Of a stretch of DNA of 64,000 nucleotides, positions 35,415 to 45,700 are shown one piece after another; positions within the stretch are counted from its first letter, which is position 1, and the number at the start of each line of letters is the position of its first letter. The notes under the pieces were generated by a model. It worked only from the letters and a program-made list of their open reading frames with translations. It did no database searches and was not told the DNA's origin. Made by a program: the position numbers and the translations under genes. Source of the stretch: an uncultured Pseudanabaenaceae cyanobacterium (GTDB taxonomy: Bacteria > Cyanobacteriota > Cyanobacteriia > PCC-9006 > JAAUQQ01); contig CALECT010000124.1 of NCBI GenBank assembly GCA_937949725.1, positions 1 through 64,000 on the forward strand, in the 5' to 3' direction.

Positions 35415-36539
35415 ATGACCCAAGCGGGAATCGGAATTCGTACTGCCCAGGAGACCTCGGGTCGTGCCACGGGGCAGATCCATGTCTACGACGGGGCAGG
35501 CAAGGGCAAGTCCCAGGCTGCCCTGGGCGTGGTGCTGCGCTCCATTGGCTATGGCATTAATAGCAATCGCCAGACGCGGGTGTTGTTGCTGCGGTTTTTG
35601 AAGGGGCCGGGGCGCACCTATGACGAGGATGCGGCGATCGCGGCTCTCCAGCAAGGCTTTCCCCATCTAATAGATCAAGTCCGCACGGGCCGGGCGGAGT
35701 TCTTTAGCGCAGAAGAAATTACTCGTTTTGATAAGCAAGAGGCCCAGCGGGGTTGGGCGGTGGCCAAGGGAGCCATCTCCTCGGGTCTCTATTCCGTCGT
35801 CGTCTTGGATGAGCTGAACCCACTGCTGGACCTGGGCTTACTGCCCGTGGATGAGGTGGTGCGGACCCTGAAAAAAAAGCCCCAAGGACTAGAAATTATT
35901 GCGACGGGTCGGGGGGCTCCCCCTTCGCTGCTGAAGATTGCCGATTTGCACTCTGAGATGCGGCCCCACCACCATGACAGCCCGGCAGTGAAGGGCATTG
36001 AAGTCTATACCGGTGAGGGCAAGGGCAAGTCCACCAGTGCTTTGGGCCGAGCCTTGCAGGCGATCGGTAAGGGCATCAGCCAGGACAAGTCTCACCGGGT
36101 GCTGATTTTGCAGTGGCTTAAGGGGGGCAGCGGCTATACCGAGGATGGCGCCATTTCAGCTCTGCAAAAGAGCTATCCCGATCTAGTGGACCACCAGCGC
36201 TCCGGGCGGGATGCCATTGTTTGGCGGGGGCAACAACAAGCGATTGACTATGTGGAAGCAGAGCGGGGCTGGGAAATTGCCAAGACGGCGATCGCGTCGG
36301 GCCTCTACAAAACCATCATTTTGGACGAACTCAATCCCACGGTAGATTTAGAGCTTTTGCCCCAGGGGCCGATTGTGAATGCTCTACTGCGCAAGCCCCG
36401 CGATACCCAGGTCATCATTACGGGTCGCTGCAAAAATGCGCCGGATTACTTTGAGTTGGCCTCGGTCCATTCGGAAATGGTTTGCCATAAGCACTATGCA
36501 GAGCGGGGCGTGGACTTGAAGCGAGGCGTGGATTACTAA
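35415..36539 (+). CDS. Tandem-duplicated CobO/BtuR-type corrinoid adenosyltransferase family protein
   Basis: P-loop protein built of two copies of the CobA/CobO/BtuR fold, about 374 aa. Each half has a nucleotide-binding loop (VYDGAGKGKSQAALG near residue 25; VYTGEGKGKSTSALG near 200), an LRFLKG or LQWLKG motif, an ERGW or QRGW segment and a VVLDELNP or IILDELNP strand (Walker B-like). Family members transfer the adenosyl group of ATP to cob(I)alamin or cob(I)yrinate a,c-diamide. The first P-loop has Gln where the second has Thr after GKS, so one half may be regulatory or inactive. The start at 35415 (MTQAGIG) is favoured over 35364. Monocistronic between fraC (divergent) and the phytase-like gene. 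Confidence 0.85.
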   Translation: MTQAGIGIRTAQETSGRATGQIHVYDGAGKGKSQAALGVVLRSIGYGINSNRQTRVLLLRFLKGPGRTYDEDAAIAALQQGFPHLIDQVRTGRAEFFSAEEITRFDKQEAQRGWAVAKGAISSGLYSVVVLDELNPLLDLGLLPVDEVVRTLKKKPQGLEIIATGRGAPPSLLKIADLHSEMRPHHHDSPAVKGIEVYTGEGKGKSTSALGRALQAIGKGISQDKSHRVLILQWLKGGSGYTEDGAISALQKSYPDLVDHQRSGRDAIVWRGQQQAIDYVEAERGWEIAKTAIASGLYKTIILDELNPTVDLELLPQGPIVNALLRKPRDTQVIITGRCKNAPDYFELASVHSEMVCHKHYAERGVDLKRGVDY

Positions 36540-36698
36540 GCTGCACGAGATGATGTGGCCAATATTTTTCTTGCGAGTCCTCTATATTTCAGGCAAGTTC
36601 AGCCTACTTTTGTGAAATCACCTTAAGACATCCCGCTAGAGGAGCTGTGATCCCCGCATTCGCGGTAGTTTCTTGGCAGCGGTGTGGAATCTGGTGCC

Positions 36699-37901
36699 AT
36701 GGCTGGAAAAATTCGGGCTAGATGGATTGGTCTACGCTTATTGAATGGTTGGTTGGGAGGATTGCTGGGGGTAACGTTTGCCCTGGCTGTCACCCATCCC
36801 TCTGCGGAATCCCAAGAAAAGGCATTCTCTGCGGAAACTCAACCCAAGCTTCGTCAGGTTGAGTCTTTGGAGTTTTTGGGCGAAGCCAAGTTTGGCGGGC
36901 GGAGTCTGATTTTGGACGATGCCTTGCTGGGCGGATTGTCTGGCTTAACTTACGATGCCAAAAACGAGATTTTCTACAGCATTTCAGACGATCGCAGCCA
37001 AGAAGCCCCAGCCCGCTTTTACCGTCTACAAATTGAGCTCACGGGCAATCGCTTCGATCAGAGCAGCATCCGCTTCCTGCGCACCCAAGCCATTCGCCAA
37101 CCGGACCAAAGCATTTTTGACGCCAATACCATTGACCCCGAGGGCATTGCCCTAACGCCCCAGTCCACGCTCTGGATTTCTTCGGAGGGGATCGCGCCCG
37201 CCGGGATTGCGCCTTTTTTGCGGGAGTTTGATTTGGCAGGGCAGCAGGTGCGATCGCTCCCGATCCCTAGGCGCTACTCCCCCAGCCCGGACTGGGGCGT
37301 GGCGAATAACCTTGGCTTTGAAAGCCTGACGATGACGCCCAGTCAGAAGTATTTGATGACGGCAACAGAGAATGCCCTGGCCCAGGATGGACCCCAAGCG
37401 GCGGTGGGGAAAAGTAGTCCGTCACGACTGATGTTGTTTGATTTGGAAACGGAACAGCTTGCGGCGGAATATCTCTATAACACTGACCCCGTTGTAGCTC
37501 CGCCTAATCCACCTGATGGCTTTGCAGCGGCGGGATTGGTGGAGTTGTTGGCTCTAGATGACGATCGCTATTTAGCCCTGGAGCGTATGTATGCAGCGGG
37601 CTCCACTGGAATGCCGGGGGATAACGGCATGAATGTGCGGCTCTATGAGGTGGACCGCAGCCGGGCGACGGATATTCAGACGAGTAATAGCTTGCTAGAA
37701 ACTGGGTTAGAGAATGTTGTCCCGGTGGAGAAGCAGTTGGTGCTGGATCTAGCGACGCTGGAGGTTCCCTTGAGTAATTTGGAGGGGATGACCTTTGGAC
37801 CGGAGTTAGCGGATGGGCGGCGATCGCTACTCATGATTAGTGATGACAATTTTGCGGCCAATCAGTTCACCCAAGTATTGCTGTTTGGGGTGAATGAGTA
37901 G
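36699..37901 (+). CDS. Phytase-like esterase-domain secreted protein
   Basis: A 400-aa protein of the esterase-like activity of phytase family (PF13449 type), a six-bladed beta-propeller fold. The N-terminus has a signal-like hydrophobic segment (LLNGWLGGLLGVTFALAV). Conserved features are the GLSGLTYDAKNEIFYSISDD opening, the DPEGIALTPQSTLWISSEG blade, the NLGFESLTMTPSQKYLMTATEN blade, RYLALERMY and LSNLEGMTFGPEL. Family members are exported and may hydrolyse phosphate esters. Start at the ATG 36699 (GTG at 36684 possible). It converges on glgB and shares the intergenic hairpin region. Confidence 0.87.
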   Translation: MAGKIRARWIGLRLLNGWLGGLLGVTFALAVTHPSAESQEKAFSAETQPKLRQVESLEFLGEAKFGGRSLILDDALLGGLSGLTYDAKNEIFYSISDDRSQEAPARFYRLQIELTGNRFDQSSIRFLRTQAIRQPDQSIFDANTIDPEGIALTPQSTLWISSEGIAPAGIAPFLREFDLAGQQVRSLPIPRRYSPSPDWGVANNLGFESLTMTPSQKYLMTATENALAQDGPQAAVGKSSPSRLMLFDLETEQLAAEYLYNTDPVVAPPNPPDGFAAAGLVELLALDDDRYLALERMYAAGSTGMPGDNGMNVRLYEVDRSRATDIQTSNSLLETGLENVVPVEKQLVLDLATLEVPLSNLEGMTFGPELADGRRSLLMISDDNFAANQFTQVLLFGVNE

Positions 37902-38045
37902 CCTAAACCGCTCCCTTCGACGCTGTTCAGGAAACAGCAAGAGTCCTGACAGCATTGAGCCCAGCCCCAACAACAGACTCAACAGCCCACCAGAGAGGGT
38001 TGCAGCCACTCAAGCAGCTTTCGAGGGCATCGCTGCTTAAAACAA

Positions 38046-38083
38046 CGAAGGGATGCAGCATTGCTGAATGCCGCATCCCTTCG
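38046..38083 (-). terminator. Hairpin terminator downstream of glgB
   Basis: An eleven-base-pair outer stem (38046-38056 with 38073-38083; core GAAGGGATGC), one mismatch, then a five-base-pair inner stem and tetraloop. On the minus strand it is followed by TTGTTTTAAG. It lies 42 bp past the glgB stop, between convergent genes. Confidence 0.72.
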
Positions 38084-38125
38084 AGTTGCACAAATTGAAT
38101 CTGGCAGTATACTCTCCGATCCAGC

Positions 38126-40444
38126 CTATGCGGCTTGGCCTGTCAACGCCGCTTGGGTCTTCTTGCGATCCAGCTTGAAGACCAACGTCGCCAGGGGAGG
38201 CAGACAGAGATCTACGGAATAGGGCTGGCCATGGTAAGACCATTCTTCGGTCCACTTGCCGCCGAGATTGCCCATGTTGCTGCCGCCATACTCACGGGAG
38301 TCACTGTTGAGGCGCTCTGTGTAGAAGCCCTGCTCAGGAACACCGATGCGGTAGTGGGAGTGGGGCTGGGGCGTGAAGTTACAGACGATGACCAGAAACT
38401 CATCGGAGTCCTTGGCCCGGCGGATGAAACTGATGACGCTGTGGTTGGTGTCGCTACAGTCAATCCACTGGAAGCCACTTTCACTAAAGTCATCGGTATA
38501 GAGCGCAGGCTCGCTCCTGTACATCTCGTTGAGAGTGCCCACAAATTCCTTGAGTTCCTGGTGGGGCTTATGCTCCAACAAATCCCAATCCAGGTCTCTC
38601 CAATCGTTCCACTCGTTCCACTGAGCAAACTCCATGCTCATAAAGAGGGTCTTCTTGCCGGGGTGGGTGAACATGTAGGTGTACAGACAACGAACGTTGG
38701 CAAATTTTTGCCATTGGTCCCCCGTCATCTTGCCAATGATGTTGCTCTTGCCATGGACGATCTCATCATGGGAAAGGGCCAGCATGAAGTTTTCGGTGAA
38801 GGCGTACCAAATGCTGAAGGTGACATTGTTCTGGTGGAACTGACGGAACCAGGGATCCATGTTGAAGTAGTCCAACATGTCATGCATCCAGCCCATGTTC
38901 CACTTGAGGTTGAAGCCGAGGCCACCGGTGTAGGTGGGCCAGGAGACCATGGGCCAGGAAGTGGATTCCTCGGCGATGGAGAGGCTGCCGGGGAAGTAGC
39001 TGAAGATCAGGTGGTTGGTTTGGCGCAGGAAGTCCGCTGCGGCAATATTCTCGCAGCCGCCGTAGTCGTTGGCCACCCACTCGCCGTCCTTGCGGTTGTA
39101 GTTGAGATACAGCATGGAGGCGACAGCATCCACGCGGATTCCGTCGATGTGGTACTTGTCGAACCAGAACAGAGCGTTGGCGACGAGGAAGTTGCGGACT
39201 TCGTTGCGTTCGTAGTTGAAGACAAGGGTGCCCCACTCCTTGTGCTCGCCCTTTCGGGGATCAGCATGTTCGTAGAGGTGGGAGCCATCGAAGAAGGCCA
39301 GGCCGTGGCCGTCCTTGGGGAAGTGGCCGGGAACCCAGTCCACCAGCACGCCGATGCCGTTTTGATGGCATTGGTCAATCAGATACATCAGGTCTTCGGG
39401 GCTGCCGAAGCGAGAAGTGGCGGCGTAGTAGCCGGTGACCTGGTAACCCCAGGAGCCATCGAAGGGGTGCTCTGCCACGGGCAGGACTTCGATGTGGGTG
39501 AAGCCCATGCTTTTCACATAGGGAATGAGGCGATCTGCCATTTCCCGGTAGGTGAGGAAGCGAGCGCCGGGCTTATATTCCGCTGTGTTGACGATGGTGA
39601 TTTCGCTGCCGTCGGGGCGAGGGGCAGGTGGGTTGTCCTCGGCCTCATGCATCCAGGAGCCCAGGTGGACTTCGTAGACGGAGATGGGCTGGTCTAGGGG
39701 CTCAGTATTGCGACGCTGTTCGAGCCAGTCCGCATCGTTCCACTCATACTTCTCAATGTCGGCGACGAGGGAAGCGGTGTTGGGGCGAGGCTCCTGGGCA
39801 AACCCATAGGGGTCAGTCTTTTCGTAGATGTGCCCTTCGTGGTTCTTGACTTCGTACTTATAGTGGGCACCTTCGGCGACTTCGGGGATGAAGAGTTCCC
39901 AGATGCCGCTAGGGCCTTTGCGCATTTGGTGCTGGCGGCCATCCCAGCTATTGAAGTCACCGAGGACGGAGACGTTGCGGGCGTTGGGAGCCCAGAGGGA
40001 GAAATAAGTTCCAGCGACACCGTTCTGGGTGGTGAGGTGAGCACCCAGCTTTTCGTAGATGCGGTGGTGGTTGCCCTCGGCAAAGAGATGGATGTCGAGG
40101 TCCGTCAATTTGGGAGAACGGAAGGCATAGGGGTCGTACATGACGCGCTCATGCTCGCCTTCCTTGACCTTGAGCTGATAGTTGCCCGGTTCGCTTCCGG
40201 CGGGCAAGACGCATTCAAAGAAATCCCCATGGTGGGCGGATGCCATGGCTAAAGCTTGGGCATCTTTGGGCAATTCGGCGGGACGGATGACCCAGACCGC
40301 ATCGGCTTTGGGGAGGTAAGCACGGATGGCCCAGACGGTTTGGCCATTTTGCTCAATCTGATGGGGGCCAAGGACTTCGAAGGGGTCCTGGTGATGGTTG
40401 CTAACTATGCGGTCGATTTGGTCGGGACTGATAGTTGCTACCAT
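38126..40444 (-). CDS. glgB: 1,4-alpha-glucan branching enzyme GlgB
   Basis: GH13 enzyme making the alpha-1,6 branches of glycogen, 772 aa. The N-terminal CBM48-type modules include [11 protein letters not shown] and the typical [22 protein letters not shown]. In the catalytic barrel, [12 protein letters not shown] carries the nucleophile Asp (about residue 437), [10 protein letters not shown] the acid Glu (about 490), and [12 protein letters not shown] the transition-state Asp (about 558). The C-terminal beta-domain ends with [11 protein letters not shown]. The length is that of bacterial GlgB with the extra N-terminal module. Codon use is strongly biased and the antisense strand is open for 520 codons, which is a by-product of this bias. 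Monocistronic with its own terminator. Confidence 0.96.
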   Translation of the reverse strand: MVATISPDQIDRIVSNHHQDPFEVLGPHQIEQNGQTVWAIRAYLPKADAVWVIRPAELPKDAQALAMASAHHGDFFECVLPAGSEPGNYQLKVKEGEHERVMYDPYAFRSPKLTDLDIHLFAEGNHHRIYEKLGAHLTTQNGVAGTYFSLWAPNARNVSVLGDFNSWDGRQHQMRKGPSGIWELFIPEVAEGAHYKYEVKNHEGHIYEKTDPYGFAQEPRPNTASLVADIEKYEWNDADWLEQRRNTEPLDQPISVYEVHLGSWMHEAEDNPPAPRPDGSEITIVNTAEYKPGARFLTYREMADRLIPYVKSMGFTHIEVLPVAEHPFDGSWGYQVTGYYAATSRFGSPEDLMYLIDQCHQNGIGVLVDWVPGHFPKDGHGLAFFDGSHLYEHADPRKGEHKEWGTLVFNYERNEVRNFLVANALFWFDKYHIDGIRVDAVASMLYLNYNRKDGEWVANDYGGCENIAAADFLRQTNHLIFSYFPGSLSIAEESTSWPMVSWPTYTGGLGFNLKWNMGWMHDMLDYFNMDPWFRQFHQNNVTFSIWYAFTENFMLALSHDEIVHGKSNIIGKMTGDQWQKFANVRCLYTYMFTHPGKKTLFMSMEFAQWNEWNDWRDLDWDLLEHKPHQELKEFVGTLNEMYRSEPALYTDDFSESGFQWIDCSDTNHSVISFIRRAKDSDEFLVIVCNFTPQPHSHYRIGVPEQGFYTERLNSDSREYGGSNMGNLGGKWTEEWSYHGQPYSVDLCLPPLATLVFKLDRKKTQAALTGQAA

Positions 40445-40768
40445 TTCTGGGCCTTGGCTCGATGGGATGATCTGATGAAATCGGACGCTCTTGATACTTT
40501 AGCAGCGGTGAGTCTAAAACCGTTATGCAGCTTAGAACAGGCGCTTTGGCAAGAAAGTCAGGGCTGAACCTTTTACACCTGATGAGGATTCTGTTGGACG
40601 GATAGCTCCGAAATTTGGACGATGGGGGAGAAAGTAGCCAGTGGACTGAGATCCTTGGCTTATGGCCAATGGCTTTGGCATCCTGGGGTGAAAATCCGCG
40701 ATTGGGATGCGAAGAATGGTTAGGTGCGGCAGGATAAGGAAAAGCGTTGCACCTTATAAGAATTGACT
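40445..40768. other. Gene-free stretch upstream of glgB
   Basis: About 320 bp between divergent glgB and the small conserved gene. It presumably holds both promoters. A short plus-strand frame running from glgB antisense into it (40256-40567) looks non-coding. Confidence 0.35.
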
Positions 40769-41068
40769 ATGACAACTGCATCCAGCAATTGGACTGAACG
40801 GTTGAATGAGGCGATCGCCCTCACGAAAGATATCCAGACCCACCCTGAAGCCCAGGCCAAGTTTGCAGCCCTTGAGGAAGACTTAGCAGGGGAGAATCCT
40901 CAAATGTTGGCTTTGCTCACGCTGCTGTGGAAGGAATGCATCTCTGCCCAGCGCAGTTCAGCATTCTGGCAGGAGATGAGCGATGCAGAGAAAGCTTTAG
41001 CGGATGGCGCAATGGCTGCAAGCATCCAAAGCAAGCAAAACTATATGCGGTTGGTGCAGGAGATGTAG
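40769..41068 (+). CDS. Small conserved cyanobacterial protein of unknown function
   Basis: A 99-aa soluble, helix-rich protein. A repeated-looking helical pattern (RLNEAIALTKDIQ, LTLLWKECISAQRSSAFW, MSDAEKALADGAM) with conserved-looking Trp and Cys residues suggests an all-alpha fold. I do not recognise a family, but the codon use and the position after a clean intergenic gap support a real gene. The ATG at 40769 is favoured over the TTG 6 nt upstream. It converges with ruvC, 80 bp away; no operon partner. Confidence 0.65.
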   Translation: MTTASSNWTERLNEAIALTKDIQTHPEAQAKFAALEEDLAGENPQMLALLTLLWKECISAQRSSAFWQEMSDAEKALADGAMAASIQSKQNYMRLVQEM

Positions 41069-41148
41069 GCAAAGACCCAATCCCAGACGTCAGACCAGAC
41101 TCTATAGGAACCATCGCTTCAGCCAGTACCACCGCCCGCTGGGCGAAC

Positions 41149-41649
41149 CTACTTCACGTTGGCACGAACCCCCATCTGGGCGGCATAGGCGATCGCCAAG
41201 GCATCCGCCGCATCATCGGGCTTGGGTATCCGATCCAGCTTGAATAAAAACGCTACGGACTCCTGAATCTCCGCCTTACTTGCCCCGTACTGGGCCACCG
41301 AAGATTTCACCTGGGATTGGTGCAAAAATATGGGGTCATAGAGACCACAGTCTCCCAGGGCCATCTGAATAATGCCCAGTGCTCGCAAGACCTTGTTGGC
41401 GTTGGTGTTCTCGCGATTAAAGAAAGGCATCTCTAGGGCCACCGCATCAGGCTTGACGATGCTGCATAGCTCGCAAATGTCATCGTAGATCTGCCGCAGT
41501 CGCACGGAGAGGTTGGTCTTGGAGTCTGTTTTGATCACGCCGTAGTCCAGCACGGTCTCATCGCAGATTGCTGCATAACCAATGGAGGCGATCGCCGGGT
41601 CAATGCCCAGGACCACCTTGCCTTCAAAGTCGATGACTTCCATGTCCAT
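41149..41649 (-). CDS. ruvC: Crossover junction endodeoxyribonuclease RuvC
   Basis: Holliday-junction resolvase of the RNase H-like fold that cuts junctions moved by RuvAB. About 166 aa, close to the usual length. Acidic active-site residues are visible in VVLGIDPAIASIGYAAI (first Asp), VALEMPFF (Glu) and the C-terminal PDDAADALAIAYAA (two Asps). The segment VKSSVAQYGASKAEIQ matches the basic DNA-binding loop. The consensus Gly after GIDP is Ala. Two ATGs lie at 41649 and 41643, and the frame is open to a TTG at 41682; I use 41649. Divergent from the methyltransferase gene. Confidence 0.87.
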   Translation of the reverse strand: MDMEVIDFEGKVVLGIDPAIASIGYAAICDETVLDYGVIKTDSKTNLSVRLRQIYDDICELCSIVKPDAVALEMPFFNRENTNANKVLRALGIIQMALGDCGLYDPIFLHQSQVKSSVAQYGASKAEIQESVAFLFKLDRIPKPDDAADALAIAYAAQMGVRANVK

Positions 41650-41862
41650 GGCGATCGCGCAGCTACCGTTAGAACTAGCCAATCATAGATCATCTGTATT
41701 GATAACGCTGACTAATTTTGATACAGGCTTCGATTGGCCTAGTTTGGCCCCTCAAACCTTGCCGTTCAAGACGAAGCACTGCAAAGCCGTTACAAGCTGC
41801 CCCCAGTAGAATTGCGATTGCTAGGCTGAAGCGAGACCTTGACCCAAGCTTGCGATCGCCCC

Positions 41863-42726
41863 ATGACCACTATCACTCCTCCGCTTCAGCCCGACCTATA
41901 TAGACGGATCCAGGACTTCTACGATGCCTCATCGGGTCTATGGGAATCAGTCTGGGGGGAGCATATGCACCATGGCTATTACGGCGCAGATGGCAATCTC
42001 AAGAAAGATCGTCGCCAGGCCCAAATAGACTTGATCGAAGAATTGCTGAAATGGACCGGGGTTGAGCAAGCAACTGAGATTCTCGACGTGGGCTGCGGCA
42101 TTGGGGGGAGTACGCTGCATTTGGCCCGCCAGTTCAATGCCAATGCTACGGGCATTACCCTCAGCCCCAAGCAAGCGCAAAGAGCTAGACAGAGGGCCGC
42201 AGCAGCGGGCATTGCTTACAAAGCCAATTTTCAAGTGGCCAATGCCCTAGAAATGCCCTTCGCTGATAACAGCTTTGATCTGGTTTGGTCCCTGGAAAGC
42301 GGCGAGCATATGCCGGACAAGCAGCAATTCTTGGCGGAGTGCTGTCGAGTGTTGAGACCAGGTGGACGACTGATGATGGCCACTTGGTGCCACCGTAATG
42401 CTCCACCGGAGCTGAGCATCCAGGAAACTCAGTTGCTCAAGCAAGTCTATGACTTATTCCACCTGCCCTATGTCATTTCTTTGACAGAGTATGAGGACAT
42501 TGCCAAGGCTTTACCCCTGACAGAAGTTAGCAGTGCCGACTGGTCTAAAGCTGTGTCTCCCTTCTGGGATGTGGTGATTGACTCTGCAATTAATCCCCAA
42601 GCCTTGGTCGGACTGCTGACCAGCGGCTGGACTACGTTGCGGGGAGCTTTTGCCTTGGAGCCCATGCGTAAGGGCCTCGCTGATGGAACAATTACTTATG
42701 GCTTAATGAGTGGAACAAAGCAATAA
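41863..42726 (+). CDS. Gamma-tocopherol C-methyltransferase-like SAM methyltransferase
   Basis: Predicted SAM-dependent methyltransferase of 287 aa. The N-terminus LYRRIQDFYDASSGLWESVWGEHMHHGYYG and the SAM-binding ILDVGCGIGGSTLHLA, plus SLESGEHMPDKQQFL, GGRLMMATWCHR and LPYVISLTEYE, match the Synechocystis Slr0089 gamma-tocopherol methyltransferase type that converts gamma- to alpha-tocopherol. (The first block is given only as landmarks: YDASSGLWE and WGEHMHHGYY.) Related plant and bacterial enzymes methylate other quinone or alkaloid substrates, so the substrate is inferred. The start is the ATG at 41863; the frame opens at a TTG at 41839. Confidence 0.82.
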   Translation: MTTITPPLQPDLYRRIQDFYDASSGLWESVWGEHMHHGYYGADGNLKKDRRQAQIDLIEELLKWTGVEQATEILDVGCGIGGSTLHLARQFNANATGITLSPKQAQRARQRAAAAGIAYKANFQVANALEMPFADNSFDLVWSLESGEHMPDKQQFLAECCRVLRPGGRLMMATWCHRNAPPELSIQETQLLKQVYDLFHLPYVISLTEYEDIAKALPLTEVSSADWSKAVSPFWDVVIDSAINPQALVGLLTSGWTTLRGAFALEPMRKGLADGTITYGLMSGTKQ

Positions 42727-42736
42727 CTGAGACCCA

Positions 42737-45700
42737 CTAGGATGCAGCAGCGCTGCTCAGATCTACCTGTAAATCTTCGGGTAATCCTCTACAAGTCTCC
42801 AGCCCCCGAACGCCTTCAAGCTGAGTGTCGCTATCCCATTCAATGCCATCCAGGTTGCTGCGGTTGAGGTCGGCCCCGCTAAGGTCAGCACTGTTGATAA
42901 TGGCACCGCTCAATTTGGCACCACTGAGGTCGGCCAAGCTGAGGTTGGCACCGTTGAGATCGGCTAGGCGGAGATCTGCATTGCTCAGGTCAGCCAAGCT
43001 CAGATTGGCATCAGTTAGGCCTGCCTGGCGGAGGTCTGCGCTGCTGAAGGAGGCGCGGTTAAGGATGGCTCCATGGAGCAGGGCGCTGGCAAGATTGGCG
43101 CTGCGCAGGTCGGCAAGGCTCAAGTCCGCTTGATTGAGCGTTGTACCGCGTAAATCGGCCAGACTCAAATCCGCCAAGCTCAAGTCCGCTCGGCTCAGAT
43201 CGGCCCCATGGAGCAATGTGCCAATCATGTCGGCATTGCTAAGTAATGCTCCCACCAAGTGAGCCCCAGTCATCAAGGCACGGCTGAGGGAAACTCGCTG
43301 CAGATTCGCTCCGCTGAAATCAGCACCGCCCAGGTTGGCTCCACTCAAATCAGCGCCACTTAGGTCAGCTCCCCGTAGATCTGCACCGCTGAGGTTGCAG
43401 CCGCTCAGATCTGTGCCGCTCAGGTCTACTCCCCGCAGCTTCATGCCTCGCAGGTCGCTGCCGCCCAAGTGGACATTGCTGAGGAAAGGCCCAACAATTT
43501 CGCCAAAGGCTCCGGTGCCAATGCACTCGCTGTAGTGACTGATGTGGAGCAGTCGCTGACGCTGGCGAGCTAAGTTGCTCCGGCCATTGGGATAGAAAAT
43601 AATCTTCTGCTTGAGCTCGTCACGATGGCGGGCATAGCGATTTAACTCCAGCAGCAGAATCATGACATTGAGGCCGGTGTAGGCATCCACTTGGCGCTGG
43701 CCCAGAGGACGCTCACGGTATTGCTGTTGTCGGCGCAACCTTTGCATCTTTCGCTGGGGCAGCGTCGGCGGTTCCTCGTCGATCATGGCTCCGGTGGACC
43801 AGCGTAAATAGAAATCCTGGAGCCGGTGGAACAGGGCTTCTGGCTCAAAGCTTTCGCTCTGATTGAGCATGACGAGCAGGAACTGAACAATTTCCTGAGT
43901 GAGACCGCCATAGCCCAGTAGATCATAAATTTCCCAATCTACTGCGGCCGTTTGAGTTCCTGGCTTGCGTAGCTTGGCCCAGTTTTCGAGTCCCACCCGC
44001 AACTGTTCCGCATAGAGGAACTGGCCAAAGCTACGATGGCTGATGCAAAGGGTCGCGCCATGGCGAGTGGGCAGTGCAGCTTGGATGCGGGCAATGGGCA
44101 ATGGCATTGCAGGCGGCCTCACCACAAGACCTTCTGGCAGAGGAATATTGCGGGTGCTGTGATGGCGTTTGAGCCGCTCTTGAATGGCGCTGAGGGGAAC
44201 GGTTTCTGTGCCTAACTGAACGCTGCAAAGGCCAGCTTGACGGAGTACGGCCCGGAGTTGAGCCGCTGTCAGGTCAGGATTTTGTTGGAGGACCCAATCC
44301 AGGAGGTTGCTGTAGAACATCACCTTTGCCGCCGCGTCGCTACAGTCCGCAAAACGGCTCAGGTCCATGGCTCCCTGGTGAATCATGTCGGCAATGAGGC
44401 CCAGGAATAGCGGCTCCCGGCTGAGGTCGCGAATGCAGTCGGGGAGAGCAGGGTCGCCAAGGAAAGCTTGGAACTGCTCGGGCCGGAAGCCGACTCGTTG
44501 GGCCAGTTGTTGGAGCCAGCTTTCCTGGAGCTCTCCATCAAGGGGCAGGATCTCTAGCCGGTCGATGTTGTCGGGGATGCTGAGGCTGCGGTCTAGGAGG
44601 GAAAGCGATCGCCCCGTCACCACAATGCGATGCTCTCGTTCCAAATAGCTGGCGCAATGCTGTTGAAATTGACCGACCTGGGCCAGAAACTTCTCCAGCA
44701 CCGCAGCGGGCTGACGGTCTAATCCCAGGGTCTCAATCCCGTCAATCATGAAGAGGAATCGGACATTTGCAGCCCCGATCCAATTGGGATCCGACAGGGT
44801 GAAATCCTGGGAAATCGCATCACTCAACCAAGCATCAAACGCTTGTTCATTGAGAGGGGGCACTTCACTCACTCGAATTACCACCGGACTCCAGGCAGGA
44901 TGGAGGTGAATGCGAGCCCAGTCCGCAAACATTTGGCAGAAGGTGGTTTTACCGCGACCGGCTTCTCCTTCAATAAACAGAACTTTATCGTTCCGTAGGG
45001 GATCTTCTAGCCATTGATGTAGCCACTGTTGTAGAGGGAACTGTGCCGCACCAACAACGGGATCTCCCGCAGCAGTGAGGGGGCGTGCTTGGGGAGGGAC
45101 GAAGAGTTCCTTGAGGGAAAAAGCTTCGGGAGTGGGCTTGGCTTCAGCGGGGGGGCGAATCTCCGCTTCGAGATAGCGATCAATGCTGAGGTATTTGCGC
45201 AGGGCTGCTTTGCCACCAATGCGATACCACTCGATCAAGCGTTGGACTCGTTCGCCGGAGTTATGCAGGGGGGCGCGCATGCGCTGGTCGGTCAGGAGAG
45301 AGGCGCGCTGGGCGATCGCCACAGCCGCTTCCCGCTTCAGGCCCAGCTGGGTCAACCGCGCCGCAAAGATGGGATTAAAGACCTTCGCTAGGTCCGAACT
45401 GGAAAAGTCAATGACAGCGAGGCGTAGCGTCTCATCAGAGAACGTCAGCTCTCCGATGTGCAACAGGGCTTCGGCAACGCGAGGAGAAACGGGCTCCTGG
45501 CCGACTTTCTTGAGCCAAGGGGCAAGCTTGGGGCTCGCCAAAATGGTTTTGACACTCTCTAGGTATGCCGCCTGGCTGAGCAGAGAGATACAAGGCCCTA
45601 GGCCAGGCTCTTCTTGGGTTTTGTCGCGATAAAACTCCAGTAAGTCCCCAGCAATTTCTTCGAAGGGCAGGCTGACCTGCACAAACTTGCCCAGGGGCAG

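Noticed and set aside
38135..39697. Long plus-strand open frame (520 codons) antisense to glgB
   Set aside because: It lies wholly opposite GlgB, whose catalytic motifs are intact. The frame is open because of glgB codon bias and its protein (Val/Glu/Gly/His-rich) has no domain pattern.
42825..43535. Plus-strand Arg/Leu/Ser/Pro repeat frames opposite the pentapeptide region
   Set aside because: Pure antisense of the A(D/N)LxxA repeats.
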